Below, one piece after another: positions 8,034-18,085 of a stretch of 64,000 nt of DNA; positions within the stretch are counted from its first letter, which is position 1, and each line of letters starts with the position of its first letter. The notes beneath the pieces are model-generated. The model searched no databases. It worked only from the letters and a program-made list of their open reading frames with translations, and was not told where the DNA came from. A program made the translations under genes and the position numbers. The DNA is from Streptomyces graminofaciens (GTDB lineage: Bacteria; Actinomycetota; Actinomycetes; Streptomycetales; Streptomycetaceae): the NCBI RefSeq assembly GCF_030294945.1, contig NZ_AP018448.1:8466501-8530500 (forward strand). Direction: 5' to 3'.

Positions 8034-8552
8034 TCAGGCCCCCGTCCCCACCACCAACATCCGCAGCAGCTCGACCAGTTGCCCGGCCTGCTCCTCGCCC
8101 AGATGGGTCAGCGCCTCCGTCTGAACGGCGAGACCGGCCTCGACCGCGTCGTCGATCATGCTCAACCCCTGCTCCGTCAGTGTGACTTGGAGCGCGCGAC
8201 GGTCGTGCGGGTCGGGGGAGCGGCGCAGCAGACCCGCGCGCTCCAGCTTGTCGAGCCGGCCGGTCATACCGCCGGTGGTGAGCATCAGGGTCGCCGAGAG
8301 CTGACGGGGCGAGAGGGTGTACGGCTCGCCGGAGCGGCGCAGGGTCGCCAGCACGTCGAACTCCCCGCGTGAGATCCCGAACCGCGCGTACTCCTTCTCC
8401 ATGCGGTCGCCGAGCACCCGCGAGAGCCGGTAGACGCGTCCGAAGACCTCCATCGCGGTGGTGTCGAGGTCGGGCCGTACGGCGGCCCACTGGTCGACGA
8501 TCGCGTCGACGGGGTCACGGAGGGGCTTGGGGGCTTCGGGGCCGGTGCTCAT
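8034..8552 (-). CDS. MarR family transcriptional regulator
   Basis: A 172-residue winged-helix regulator. The HTH runs through RRSGEPYTLSPRQLSATLML and TTGGMTGRLDKLERAGL; the beta wing follows with the typical RSPDPHDRRALQVTLTEQG. The ATG at 8552 begins the conserved region MSTGPEAPKPLRDPV; the Shine-Dalgarno is poor. It is transcribed away from an EamA-type exporter, and the 130-bp gap contains an elaborate inverted and direct repeat array that is almost certainly its operator. The usual logic would be repression of both genes until a ligand is bound. Confidence 0.93.
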   Translation of the reverse strand: MSTGPEAPKPLRDPVDAIVDQWAAVRPDLDTTAMEVFGRVYRLSRVLGDRMEKEYARFGISRGEFDVLATLRRSGEPYTLSPRQLSATLMLTTGGMTGRLDKLERAGLLRRSPDPHDRRALQVTLTEQGLSMIDDAVEAGLAVQTEALTHLGEEQAGQLVELLRMLVVGTGA

Positions 8553-8588
8553 GAGGGGAGTATCGGCCGCCTTCCGGTTGCCCGCAAG

Positions 8589-8633
8589 AAAGTAGATCAG
8601 TGGAAAGTAGCTCAATGAAAAGTGGATCGATGA
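8589..8633. promoter_or_regulatory. Three 15-bp direct repeats upstream of MarR gene
   Basis: Exact 15-bp spacing of AAAGTAGATCAGTGG (8589), AAAGTAGCTCAATGA (8604) and AAAGTGGATCGATGA (8619). Each shares the AAGTAG core with the inverted repeat at 8644-8679. They look like extra half sites for the same regulator. Confidence 0.7.
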
Positions 8634-8641
8634 TGAGCGGC

Positions 8642-8669
8642 TTGACGATAAGTAGCTTAGCAGTAAGCT
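8642..8669 (+). promoter_or_regulatory. Candidate promoter of the EamA exporter gene
   Basis: TTGACG at 8642-8647 and TAAGCT at 8664-8669, 16 bases apart, lie inside the palindrome, so bound MarR would cover both hexamers. The start of transcription would fall near 8676. Confidence 0.6.
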
Positions 8670-8679
8670 ACTTATCGTC
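8644..8679. promoter_or_regulatory. MarR operator: 16-bp inverted repeat
   Basis: Perfect arms 8644-8659 and 8664-8679 around GCAG; the left arm reads GACGATAAGTAGCTTA. It sits exactly between the divergent MarR and exporter genes and overlaps the exporter promoter. Confidence 0.8.
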
Positions 8680-8729
8680 GAGTGACCGCTCGTCGTCCAG
8701 TCCGTCCTCTCCGTGAAGGGCCCGCCCGC

Positions 8730-9671
8730 ATGGCCGCGAACCGCGCCACCCACATCGCCCTCACCGCTCTCGCTCCCATCTCCTGGGGCACGACCTACGC
8801 CGTCACCACGGAGTTCCTGCCGCCGGACCGCCCCCTGTTCACCGGGCTGGTGCGGGCCCTCCCGGCGGGTCTGCTGCTCCTGGCGATCTCGCGCACACTG
8901 CCGCGCGGCGTCTGGTGGGGGAAGGCGGCGGTGCTGGGCGCGCTCAACATCGGCGCGTTCTTCCCGCTTCTCTTCCTCTCCGCGTACCGGCTGCCGGGAG
9001 GGATGGCGGCGGTCGTCGGGTCGGTCGGGCCGCTGTTCGTCGCCGGGCTGGCCACCGTGCTGCTCGGCGAGCGGCCGACCGTACGGACACTGCTCACCGG
9101 AATCGCGGCGGCCCTCGGCGTCAGCCTGGTCGTTCTCAAGGCGGCCGGCTCGCTCGACACGGTCGGCCTGCTCGCGGCGCTCGCCTCCACCGCGTCCATG
9201 TCCACCGGCACGGTCCTCACCAAGCGCTGGGGCCGCCCGGAAGGCGTCGGCCCCCTCGCCCTCACCGGCTGGCAACTGACCGCCGGCGGCCTGCTGATCG
9301 CCCCGATCGCCCTGCTGGTCGAGGGCCCGCCGCCCGCGCTGGACGGCCGCGCGATCGGCGGCTACCTCTACCTCGCCCTCGCCAACACCGCCGTCTCCTA
9401 CTGGCTCTGGTTCCGCGGCATCGGCCGCCTCGCCGCCACCCAGGTCACCTTCCTGGGCCCGCTCTCCCCGCTGACCGCAGCGGTCGTCGGCTGGGCGGCA
9501 CTGGGCCAGGCACTCACACCGGTCCAGCTCCTGGGGATGGCGGTGGCGTTCGGGGCGACGGTGCTGGGGCAGTTGCGGCCGGGGACGGGACCGAAGGCCG
9601 TCAGCGCGGCGAAGGGGAACCGCCGTTCGGCTCCCACGACGCCGGAGGTCCCGGCGGGAAGCCGGCCCTAA
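8730..9671 (+). CDS. EamA/DMT family transporter
   Basis: A 313-residue, ten-helix drug/metabolite transporter made of two EamA repeats. The first begins at THIALTALAPISWGTTYAVT and the second near LAALASTASMSTGTVLTKRWG. The C-terminal 30 residues are hydrophilic. The ATG at 8730 (GAAGGG ten bases upstream) fits the family N-terminus; a GTG at 8682 in the same frame is possible and would be nearly leaderless given the promoter inside the MarR operator. It probably exports a metabolite or drug sensed by the divergent MarR protein. Confidence 0.9.
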   Translation: MAANRATHIALTALAPISWGTTYAVTTEFLPPDRPLFTGLVRALPAGLLLLAISRTLPRGVWWGKAAVLGALNIGAFFPLLFLSAYRLPGGMAAVVGSVGPLFVAGLATVLLGERPTVRTLLTGIAAALGVSLVVLKAAGSLDTVGLLAALASTASMSTGTVLTKRWGRPEGVGPLALTGWQLTAGGLLIAPIALLVEGPPPALDGRAIGGYLYLALANTAVSYWLWFRGIGRLAATQVTFLGPLSPLTAAVVGWAALGQALTPVQLLGMAVAFGATVLGQLRPGTGPKAVSAAKGNRRSAPTTPEVPAGSRP

Positions 9672-10234
9672 GGCCTGTCTGACAATCCGACAAGTCCCGT
9701 CTGCGGGCGACGACGGGAATCGTCGGACAGGCCCTGGCCGCCGGCTGCGGCGGAGCCGCCGGACGCGACGACCTCGTACAGGAAGCACCCGTACTCCACC
9801 GCTCTGACATGCACGAGTGCGACCTCCGGATCCGCGAACGCCTCCTGGAACGCCGCCCCGAACTCCTCCGGCCGCTCCACGAGCCGCCCGCCCAGGATTC
9901 GGCCCCCGGCCGAGTAACGGCGGACCGTGCGGTGGACGTTCGTGAACGGGAGGAAGTCCCGCTCCGGGCCGCCGCACTCCTCCGCATGGATGAACACCGG
10001 CCCCTGCTCGTCGTACGCCCCCGGATCGACGCCCGCCGCCACCGCCCACCTCCGCAGTGGGGCGTACGAGACGAGGGCGATCGTCTCGCCGGGGGTGCTG
10101 TGGCGCAGACAGCAGCGGAGCGGGGCCCCGCCCTCGTGGTCGGGTTCGGGAAGGATCCCGTTCCCCGCGTCGTCGGCACCCCGCAGTTCCTTCAGCGCCG
10201 CCTGGGTGATGGGTCGTGCGGTCCATGTCGTCAT
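9668..10234 (-). CDS. DUF1203 domain-containing protein
   Basis: A 188-residue soluble protein resembling the DUF1203 family: an N-terminal CR-rich region (LRCCLRHSTPGE), SYAPLRR, GPVFIHAEEC, and a C-terminal half with VRAVEYGCFLYEV. The function is unknown. The natural end appears to be close to LYEVVAS; about the last 25 codons read through copy B of the dispersed inverted repeat, and the stop at 9668 lies just beyond it, so the insertion seems to have replaced the original 3' end. Confidence 0.8.
   Translation of the reverse strand: MTTWTARPITQAALKELRGADDAGNGILPEPDHEGGAPLRCCLRHSTPGETIALVSYAPLRRWAVAAGVDPGAYDEQGPVFIHAEECGGPERDFLPFTNVHRTVRRYSAGGRILGGRLVERPEEFGAAFQEAFADPEVALVHVRAVEYGCFLYEVVASGGSAAAGGQGLSDDSRRRPQTGLVGLSDRP
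9672..9735. repeat. Dispersed inverted repeat, copy B
   Basis: Imperfect arms of the copy A family: GGCCTGTCTGAC near 9672 and GACGGGAATCGTCGGACAGG near 9713. It overlaps the 3' end of the DUF1203 gene and lies just after the exporter stop. Confidence 0.7.
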
Positions 10235-10347
10235 GTCCTCCAGGCTTGCGCGCGTACGACCTGCTCACCGGCGGGTAATGGACATCGCGTTCCGAACAGA
10301 TCCCGTGGAAGGATGGCGCAACCCACACATAACGAGGAGATGACCGC

Positions 10348-12921
10348 GTGCCTGGCACAAACCTGACCCGCGAAGAGGCTCAGCAGCGGGCGGCGCTGCT
10401 GAGCGTTGACTCGTACGAGATCGATCTCGACCTCTCCGGTGCGCAGGAGGGCGGCACCTACCGGTCCGTGACGACGGTGCGCTTCGACGTCGCCGGAACC
10501 GGCGCGACGTCCTTCATCGACCTGGTGGCCCCGACCGTCCACGAGGTCACGCTCAACGGCGACGCGCTCGATGTGGCCGAGGTCTTCAAGGACTCCCGCA
10601 TCGCGCTGCCCGGCCTTCTGGAGGGCCGCAACATCCTGCGGGTCGTGGCCGACGCCGCGTACACCAACACGGGCGAGGGTCTGCACCGGTTCGTCGACCC
10701 GGTCGACAACCAGGCCTATCTGTACACCCAGTTCGAGGTCCCGGACGCCCGCCGCGTCTTCGCGTCCTTCGAGCAGCCGGACCTGAAGGCCACCTTCCAG
10801 TTCACCGTGAAGGCACCGACGGGCTGGACGGTCGTCTCCAACTCGCCGACGCCGGAGCCCAAGGACGACGTCTGGGTCTTCGAGCCGACGCCCCGGATCT
10901 CCACGTACATCACGGCGCTGATCGTCGGCCCGTACCACTCGGTCCACAGCGTGTACGAGAAGGACGGGCAGAACGTGCCGCTCGGCATCTACTGCCGGCC
11001 GTCCCTCGCCGAGTTCCTCGACTCGGACGCGATCTTCGAGGTCACGCGGCAGGGCTTCGACTGGTTCCAGGAGAAGTTCGACTACGCGTACCCGTTCAAG
11101 AAGTACGACCAGCTGTTCGTACCGGAGTTCAACGCGGGCGCGATGGAGAACGCGGGTGCCGTCACCATCCGCGACCAGTACGTCTTCCGGTCCAAGGTGA
11201 CCGACGCCGCGTACGAGGTGCGCGCCGAGACCATCCTGCACGAGCTGGCCCACATGTGGTTCGGCGACCTCGTGACCATGGAGTGGTGGAACGACCTGTG
11301 GCTGAACGAGTCGTTCGCCACCTACACGTCCATCGCCTGCCAGGCGTACGCCCCCGGCTCGCGCTGGCCGCACTCCTGGACCACCTTCGCCAACTCCATG
11401 AAGACCTGGGCGTACCGGCAGGACCAGCTGCCGTCCACCCACCCGATCATGGCCGAGATCCGCGACCTCGACGACGTCCTCGTCAACTTCGACGGCATCA
11501 CGTACGCCAAGGGCGCGTCCGTCCTCAAGCAGCTCGTCGCGTACGTCGGCATGGACGAGTTCTTCCAGGGCGTACAGGCGTACTTCAAGGCGCACGCGTA
11601 CGGCAACACGCGCCTGTCGGACCTGCTGGGCGCGCTGGAGGAGACCTCGGGGCGCGATCTGAAGGCCTGGTCGAAGGCGTGGCTGGAGACGGCGGGCATC
11701 AATGTCCTCCGCCCGGAGATCGAGACCGACGAACACGGTGTCATCACCTCCTTCGCCATCCGCCAGGAGGCCCCCGCGCTGCCCGCCGGCGCGAAGGGCG
11801 AGCCGACGCTGCGCCCGCACCGCATCGCGATCGGCCTCTACGACCTCGATGACGACAGCGGCAAGCTGGTCCGCGACGAGCGCATCGAGCTGGACGTCGA
11901 CGGCGAGCTGACCGCCGTACCGCAGCTGGTCGGCACGCGCCGCCCGGCGGTGTTCCTGCTCAACGACGACGACCTGTCGTACGCGAAGGTCCGCCTCGAC
12001 GAGAAGTCGCTGGCCTTCGTGACGGAGCACCTCGGCGACTTCCAGTCGTCCCTTCCCCGCGCCCTGTGCTGGGCCTCGGCCTGGGACATGACCCGGGACG
12101 CCGAGCTGGCCACCCGCGACTACCTCTCCCTCGTCCTCTCCGGCATCGGCAAGGAGTCGGACATCGGTGTCGTGCAGTCGCTGCACCGCCAGGTGAAGCT
12201 GGCCATCGACCTGTACGCGGACCCGACGGGCCGCGAGGCGCTGCTGACCCGCTGGACCGACGCCACCCTCGCCCATCTGCGGGCGGCGGTTCCGGCCTCC
12301 GACCACCAGCTGGCCTGGGCCCGCGCGTTCGCCGCGACCGCCCGCACACCCGAGCAGCTGGACCTCCTGGAGGCCCTGCTGGAGGGCACGCAGACGATCG
12401 AGGGTCTGGCCGTCGACACCGAGCTGCGCTGGGCGTTCGTCCAGCGACTCGCGGCGGTGGGCCGCTTCGACGAGGCGGAGATCGCCGGGGAGTACGAGCG
12501 CGACAAGACGGCGGCCGGGGAGCGCCACGCCGCGACCGCCCGCGCGGCCCGCCCGACCCCGGAGGCCAAGGCGGAGGCCTGGGCCGCGGTCATCGACTCG
12601 GACAAGCTGCCCAACGCCGTCCAGGAGGCGATCATCGGCGGCTTCGTCCAGACCGACCAGCGCGAACTGCTCGCGTCGTACACGGACAAGTACTTCGCCG
12701 TCGTGGGCGACATCTGGGAGGCCCGTTCCCACGAGATCGCCCAGCAGATCGCCATCGGCCTCTACCCGTCCCTCCAGATCTCGGCGGACACCCTGGCCAG
12801 GACGGACGCCTGGCTGACGGACACCGAGCCCAACGCGGCCCTGCGCCGCCTGGTCTCGGAGTCCCGCTCGGGCGTGGAGCGCGCGCTGCGGGCGCAGGAG
12901 GCGGACGCGGCGGCCGAGTAG
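10348..12921 (+). CDS. pepN: Aminopeptidase N (M1 zinc metallopeptidase), first copy
   Basis: An 857-residue M1 aminopeptidase releasing N-terminal amino acids from peptides in the cytoplasm. The substrate-binding GAMENAG motif is followed by the zinc site HELAHMWFGD with the downstream glutamate in NDLWLNESFA. The N-terminal beta domain and the ERAP1-like C-terminal helical domain are both present, so it is full length. The GTG start has GAGGAG upstream. A second, diverged M1 enzyme lies at 29798-32401. Confidence 0.95.
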   Translation: MPGTNLTREEAQQRAALLSVDSYEIDLDLSGAQEGGTYRSVTTVRFDVAGTGATSFIDLVAPTVHEVTLNGDALDVAEVFKDSRIALPGLLEGRNILRVVADAAYTNTGEGLHRFVDPVDNQAYLYTQFEVPDARRVFASFEQPDLKATFQFTVKAPTGWTVVSNSPTPEPKDDVWVFEPTPRISTYITALIVGPYHSVHSVYEKDGQNVPLGIYCRPSLAEFLDSDAIFEVTRQGFDWFQEKFDYAYPFKKYDQLFVPEFNAGAMENAGAVTIRDQYVFRSKVTDAAYEVRAETILHELAHMWFGDLVTMEWWNDLWLNESFATYTSIACQAYAPGSRWPHSWTTFANSMKTWAYRQDQLPSTHPIMAEIRDLDDVLVNFDGITYAKGASVLKQLVAYVGMDEFFQGVQAYFKAHAYGNTRLSDLLGALEETSGRDLKAWSKAWLETAGINVLRPEIETDEHGVITSFAIRQEAPALPAGAKGEPTLRPHRIAIGLYDLDDDSGKLVRDERIELDVDGELTAVPQLVGTRRPAVFLLNDDDLSYAKVRLDEKSLAFVTEHLGDFQSSLPRALCWASAWDMTRDAELATRDYLSLVLSGIGKESDIGVVQSLHRQVKLAIDLYADPTGREALLTRWTDATLAHLRAAVPASDHQLAWARAFAATARTPEQLDLLEALLEGTQTIEGLAVDTELRWAFVQRLAAVGRFDEAEIAGEYERDKTAAGERHAATARAARPTPEAKAEAWAAVIDSDKLPNAVQEAIIGGFVQTDQRELLASYTDKYFAVVGDIWEARSHEIAQQIAIGLYPSLQISADTLARTDAWLTDTEPNAALRRLVSESRSGVERALRAQEADAAAE

Positions 12922-12937
12922 CCGCCGACAGCACGCC

Positions 12938-12973
12938 GATGGGGCGCCCGGCTCCTACGCCGGGCGCCCCATC
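12938..12973. terminator. Bidirectional hairpin terminator between pepN and asd
   Basis: 14-bp perfect arms (12938-12951, 12960-12973). It lies 16 bp after pepN and about 45 bp after the convergent asd stop, so it can serve both. Confidence 0.8.
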
Positions 12974-13017
12974 GCGTTGTCCTGGGGGGTGAAGGCCGTC
13001 GTCCTGGACGGTGAAGG

Positions 13018-14432
<1,415 letters not shown>

Positions 14433-15053
14433 GTGCTGCGCAGAAAGGCGCGCCGCGTCCAGGAGGTGGACGATCCGCTGCGCGCGGGTGTCGGCCCGGG
14501 TGACACGGGCGGCGACTCGGTGGCGGGCGGCGGCGACCGGCTGGAGGTGGCCGGGCCGCCGGAAGCGGTCGACCCACTGGACGCGGCCCAGGAACGCCGG
14601 GTACGGGCGGTGCTCGCCCTCGGTGGCGTACCGCAGTCGGACCTGCTGGACGGGGTGCAACAGGTACGGCTGAGGCTTCTGGAACGGGCGGCCGACGGGC
14701 GGGAGGCGCCGCGGGACGTGTCGGCGTGGGCGGCGGTGGTCGCCTCCAACCTGGCGATGGACTGGCACCGCGCCAAGCGCCGCCAGGAACGCCTCGGCGA
14801 GCGGCTGGCCTCGCTGCGCCAGCCGGCGCAACCCTCCGGCGAGGACTCCAAGGTGCTCTCGCTCGCCGTCGCCCGTGGTCTGGACGAGCTGCCCGACGCC
14901 CTGCGCCAGGTGCTCGTCCTGCGCTTCTACGCCGACCTGCCCGTACGGGGGATCGCCGACGAACTCGGCATTCCCGAGGGCACGGTCAAGAGCAGGCTCC
15001 ACTCGGCGGTCCGCGCCCTGCGCGCCCGCCTGCACGAGGACGAGGTGGTGTGA
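14433..15053 (+). CDS. RNA polymerase sigma factor, ECF-like
   Basis: A 206-residue sigma-70 family protein. Region 2 is visible around LLDGVQQVRLRLLERA through AAVVASNLAMDWHRAKRRQE. Region 4 follows at GLDELPDALRQVLVLRFYAD and ADELGIPEGTVKSRLHSA, with the typical HTH. The GTG at 14433 has GGAGG eight bases upstream; in-frame starts at 14367 and 14427 are possible. The stop is separated by one base from the next gene, which encodes a single-pass membrane protein, the classic arrangement of a sigma factor with its anti-sigma partner. Confidence 0.85.
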   Translation: MLRRKARRVQEVDDPLRAGVGPGDTGGDSVAGGGDRLEVAGPPEAVDPLDAAQERRVRAVLALGGVPQSDLLDGVQQVRLRLLERAADGREAPRDVSAWAAVVASNLAMDWHRAKRRQERLGERLASLRQPAQPSGEDSKVLSLAVARGLDELPDALRQVLVLRFYADLPVRGIADELGIPEGTVKSRLHSAVRALRARLHEDEVV

Positions 15054-15054
15054 G

Positions 15055-16050
15055 GTGGCCGCCCGGGACAACAGCCGACGCGACGCCGAGTACGAGTACG
15101 AGGACGAGTACGAGTACGAGGACGGACGCGTCGGGCAGGACGACATGGAGTTCGACGGCCCCGAGTACGACGGCATGGACGCGCTCATGGCCGCGCTCGT
15201 CGACGAACCGCTGCCCGAAGAGGCCCTGCGGGACGGGCAGTTCATGGCCGCCCGGCGCGCCGCCGCCGCCGACATCGCCCTGCTGCGGGAACAGTTGGGA
15301 CTGATCGGCGAGGCCCTGGCCGGCACGGAGACGGACGCCGGGGAGTCGGGTGAGGCGGCGGACACGGAAGCCGGGGCCCCGCCGGGGCGACCCGTGGCCG
15401 CGCGGTCGCAGGACGAGGCCGGTGCCGAGGGGCTGCCCGGCCGCGAGGCCGCTGCCGAGACGCGCTCCGGGCACGAACCGGAGTCCGAGAAGGCCCCCGC
15501 CGCGCCGGTGATCCCCCTGTCCGCGCGGTCCGCCCGCGTGCGTCGCCGCTCCCTCCCCGTGGCCCTCGCCGCCTTCGCGGCGACCGCCGCCGCGTTCGTC
15601 GTGGTCGTCGGGCTCGGCTGGGTGATCTCCCAGGGGGGCGGCGCGTCGTCGGACGATTCCCGCTCGAGCGCCGACAGCGACGCCGGTGCCGGGTCCGGCT
15701 CCACCGAGCGTCAGGACAACAAGTCGAGCATCGAGGGGTACGTCGCCTGCGCCCGGCTCATCGTCGAGGGCACCGTCGTGGACGTCACGCCCGTCTCCGG
15801 CACCCAGCAGGACCGGATCACCTTCGATGTGGAGCGCTACTACAAGCCCGACAAGGGCGCCGACGAGATCGTCTTCCCCATGGACATGAACGTCGACCCC
15901 CGGCTGAAGGAGGGCGACCACGTCCTCATCGGCATCTCGAGGAACGCCGCCGAACCGGACCTCTGGGCCACGGGCGAGGACGAGATCGACAGCAGGCGGG
16001 AGATGATCCTGGGCGCGCTGCCGGCGGCGAGGAAGATTCCGTGCGAGTGA
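15055..16050 (+). CDS. Single-pass membrane protein, putative anti-sigma partner
   Basis: A 331-residue protein starting at the GTG at 15055, coupled to the sigma gene (TGA-G-GTG). The cytoplasmic part opens with an acidic Glu/Tyr/Asp repeat (EYEYEDEYEYEDG) and continues with DALMAALVDEPLPEEAL. A membrane helix lies near residues 166-190 (LAAFAATAAAFVVVVGLGW). The outer domain (YVACARLIVEGTVVDVTPVSG...) ends in Cys-Glu. No zinc HxxxCxxC anti-sigma motif is visible, so the role is inferred from position and topology. Confidence 0.75.
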   Translation: MAARDNSRRDAEYEYEDEYEYEDGRVGQDDMEFDGPEYDGMDALMAALVDEPLPEEALRDGQFMAARRAAAADIALLREQLGLIGEALAGTETDAGESGEAADTEAGAPPGRPVAARSQDEAGAEGLPGREAAAETRSGHEPESEKAPAAPVIPLSARSARVRRRSLPVALAAFAATAAAFVVVVGLGWVISQGGGASSDDSRSSADSDAGAGSGSTERQDNKSSIEGYVACARLIVEGTVVDVTPVSGTQQDRITFDVERYYKPDKGADEIVFPMDMNVDPRLKEGDHVLIGISRNAAEPDLWATGEDEIDSRREMILGALPAARKIPCE

Positions 16051-16086
16051 GAACGGCCTAGGGCTGTCGTCGCTGCCGGTACGACG

Positions 16087-16119
16087 AAGGGGCGGGCGCC
16101 CCCCAGGCGCCCGCCCCTT
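16087..16119 (+). terminator. Terminator of the sigma factor operon
   Basis: A 14-bp perfect stem (16087-16100 with 16106-16119) with a 5-base loop, followed by a short T run, 36 bp after the anti-sigma-like gene. Confidence 0.8.
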
Positions 16120-16162
16120 TCCCCCGTACCCCGTCGTGTACGTCGGTCCTCACCGGTCCGTA

Positions 16163-16399
16163 CTAGATGGGCTCCTTGTCCCACACCCAGCTGCCCTTGT
16201 CGGTGTCGTTCTTCGGCGGCTTGGGCAGGGCCCCGTCGTCGATGCCGTCCCCGTCCAGGTCGACGGCCGTGACCACGGTCTGGCCGGCCGGTGCGGAGGA
16301 GGCGCTGTGGATGCCGAGGACCAGCGGCAGCGCCAGCGTCGCGAGGGCTGCCGCGGTGCCGATGGCCGTTCGAACGACTCGCCCGGTGATGTGTCCCAT
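16163..16399 (-). CDS. Small secreted protein with EF-hand-like loop
   Basis: A 78-residue protein. It has a signal peptide (TAIGTAAALATLALPLVLGI) with probable cleavage after SAS/SSA, then a short mature chain containing DLDGDGIDDG, which matches a calcium-binding EF-hand or dockerin-type loop, and a Pro/Lys-rich tail. The start at 16399 has AGGCGGGG upstream. The function is unknown; calcium binding is inferred only from the loop. Confidence 0.65.
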   Translation of the reverse strand: MGHITGRVVRTAIGTAAALATLALPLVLGIHSASSAPAGQTVVTAVDLDGDGIDDGALPKPPKNDTDKGSWVWDKEPI

Positions 16400-16450
16400 T
16401 TCCCCGCCTCTTCAATCCTTGTTCCTGCGTACTGCTGTGACCGCGACAAC

Positions 16451-16530
16451 TGCGGTGCTTGCGGTGCTTGCGGTGCGTGCGGTGCGTGCGGTGCTGCGGT
16501 GCTTGTGGTGCGCGTGGTGCTTGTGCTGCG
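16451..16530. repeat. 9-bp tandem repeat (TGCGGTGCT/G)
   Basis: About nine consecutive 9-bp units, the last ones degenerate, in the 5' flank of the small secreted gene. Such arrays vary in copy number by slippage. Confidence 0.8.
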
Positions 16531-16546
16531 CTTCCTGCGAGACCGA

Positions 16547-16954
16547 CTATTCCGTGGCGTTCATGTCCCTGTCATTGGATTCAGGGTGGCCTGAGGCGGA
16601 CATGGCAGTCTCTTGCCAGCTGTAGCCGTACGTCGGCCCGCTCAAGTAGCGGTCGGGGTGGCAGTCACCGATCACCCAGTCCGGCAGCAACCCCGAACCC
16701 AGCCACCGGTTCCAGCCGTACCGTGCCCGGGTCACCGCCTCGTCCAGACTCGCGGCCTCGACGAAGGTCATGCCGATCAGGCGCCGGCCCCAGCGGGCCA
16801 GGCTGACATGGGCGATGCCCGGCTGCGGGACGGTCCGCGCGCACTGGGCGATCGCGTCGAGCCGCTGGTCACTGGGTATGGCGGGCGGAGGGCTCGGGGC
16901 GTCAGGGAACGCGGGGTCCGGTGAGGGCAGGAGAACGACCTTGACTGCGTACAC
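16547..16954 (-). CDS. Hypothetical protein
   Basis: A 135-residue soluble protein with a GTG start. It contains an N-terminal beta-strand-like VYAVKVVLLPSPD, a Pro-rich patch, and WGRRLIGMTFVEAASLDEAVTRARYGW, which has the look of a small alpha/beta domain. I do not recognise the family. The Shine-Dalgarno is weak. Codon use agrees with neighbouring genes, which supports it being real. Confidence 0.55.
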   Translation of the reverse strand: MYAVKVVLLPSPDPAFPDAPSPPPAIPSDQRLDAIAQCARTVPQPGIAHVSLARWGRRLIGMTFVEAASLDEAVTRARYGWNRWLGSGLLPDWVIGDCHPDRYLSGPTYGYSWQETAMSASGHPESNDRDMNATE

Positions 16955-17104
16955 CCGCCCAACCTAGGCAAGAGACCGGACTGGACCACTGCGGGGAGTC
17001 TGTCAGCCCCCGGTCATGGCAGGGAGCGGCCACGCAACCGACGCCACCTATGCCTCAGTCGCCACAACAACCCCGCTTTTTGCCACCACTTGTGCACCTC
17101 CCTG

Positions 17105-18085
17105 TCACAACCACCCTCGCCGAACCGCCTCCGCCCCCGCCTGGAAGCGGCTCTGCACCCCCAGTCGCTTCTGGAGGTCGGCGGTGTTGCGGCGGACCGT
17201 GCGCAGGGAGACGCCCATCTTGCGGGCGATGCCCTCGTCGGTGAGGCCCGCGGCCAGCATCTTGAGCAGGGCCGCCTCCCGGTCGGTCGGCACGTCGTCG
17301 GCGAGCTCCTGCGGAGTCGTGCCGAGCGGTACGGCGCTCTCCCACACCAGGTCGAACAGCTCCTCGAGCACCCGCACCATGCTGGGGTACCGGATCAGCA
17401 GCGCACCCTGTCTGCTGTCGTCGGCGTCTATGGGGATCACGGCGGCGGTGTGGTCGCACAGGATCATCCGCATCGGCAGTGTGGGGACCGTACGGGTCTC
17501 GCCGCCGACCGAGGCGAGCCAGGTGGCGTACTCGACGGTCGGGGTGTCGTTGCGGACGCTGTCCAGGTACACCGTCTTCATGCGGACGCCGCGCGCGAGG
17601 TTCTGCTCGTCCAGCGGCCGGCCCGCCTCCAGGGCGGCGGCGCTGAGCGCGCCCCCGGGCACGAAGGTGCGCACCTCGACGCTGGCCCGGTGCGCCAGCT
17701 CCATCAGCCGGACCCGTACCGCGTCGAGACCTTCGAGCCGTTCCACTCCGCTGTCGGTGCGGTGGGTGGCGAGGGTCGCGTACTCGGTGGCGAGGGTGGC
17801 GAGCGCGGCGCGCTCCTGGGACAACCGGGCCCGCTGCTCGTCGAGTTCGGCCTCCCGGCGCAACAGCAGGGGGGAGAGGCCGACTTCGGGGCTCACGGGC
17901 ACGAACTGGTGGTCGGCGGCCTCGTGCAGCAGGGACAGCTGGGTCAGCCGGTCGAGCGCGGAGCGGACCTCGGGGTCGGTGAGGCCGGTGTCCCGGGCGA
18001 TGTCCTCCAGGGTCCAGGAGGGGTGCAGCAGCAGGGCTCGATAGACGTCGTGGGTCGATCTGTCGATGCCGATGGTTTCCAGCAC
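17105..18085 (-). CDS. LuxR/TrmB-like transcriptional regulator
   Basis: A 326-residue regulator with two DNA-binding type segments. The N-terminal TrmB-like winged helix spans STHDVYRALLLHPSWTLEDI and RDTGLTDPEVRSALDRLTQL. The C-terminal LuxR/GerE HTH spans LAAGLTDEGIARKMGVSLRT and VRRNTADLQKRLGVQSR. The middle carries a coiled-coil stretch (EAELDEQRARLSQERAAL) and a sensor domain. The GTG at 18085 has AGGGGG upstream. It diverges from the secreted protein and lipoprotein pair, its most likely target. Confidence 0.88.
   Translation of the reverse strand: MLETIGIDRSTHDVYRALLLHPSWTLEDIARDTGLTDPEVRSALDRLTQLSLLHEAADHQFVPVSPEVGLSPLLLRREAELDEQRARLSQERAALATLATEYATLATHRTDSGVERLEGLDAVRVRLMELAHRASVEVRTFVPGGALSAAALEAGRPLDEQNLARGVRMKTVYLDSVRNDTPTVEYATWLASVGGETRTVPTLPMRMILCDHTAAVIPIDADDSRQGALLIRYPSMVRVLEELFDLVWESAVPLGTTPQELADDVPTDREAALLKMLAAGLTDEGIARKMGVSLRTVRRNTADLQKRLGVQSRFQAGAEAVRRGWL

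Noticed and set aside
10231..12732. 833-codon frame antisense to pepN
   Set aside because: Composition is Arg/Gly/Val-rich without motifs; the plus strand encodes a canonical M1 aminopeptidase.
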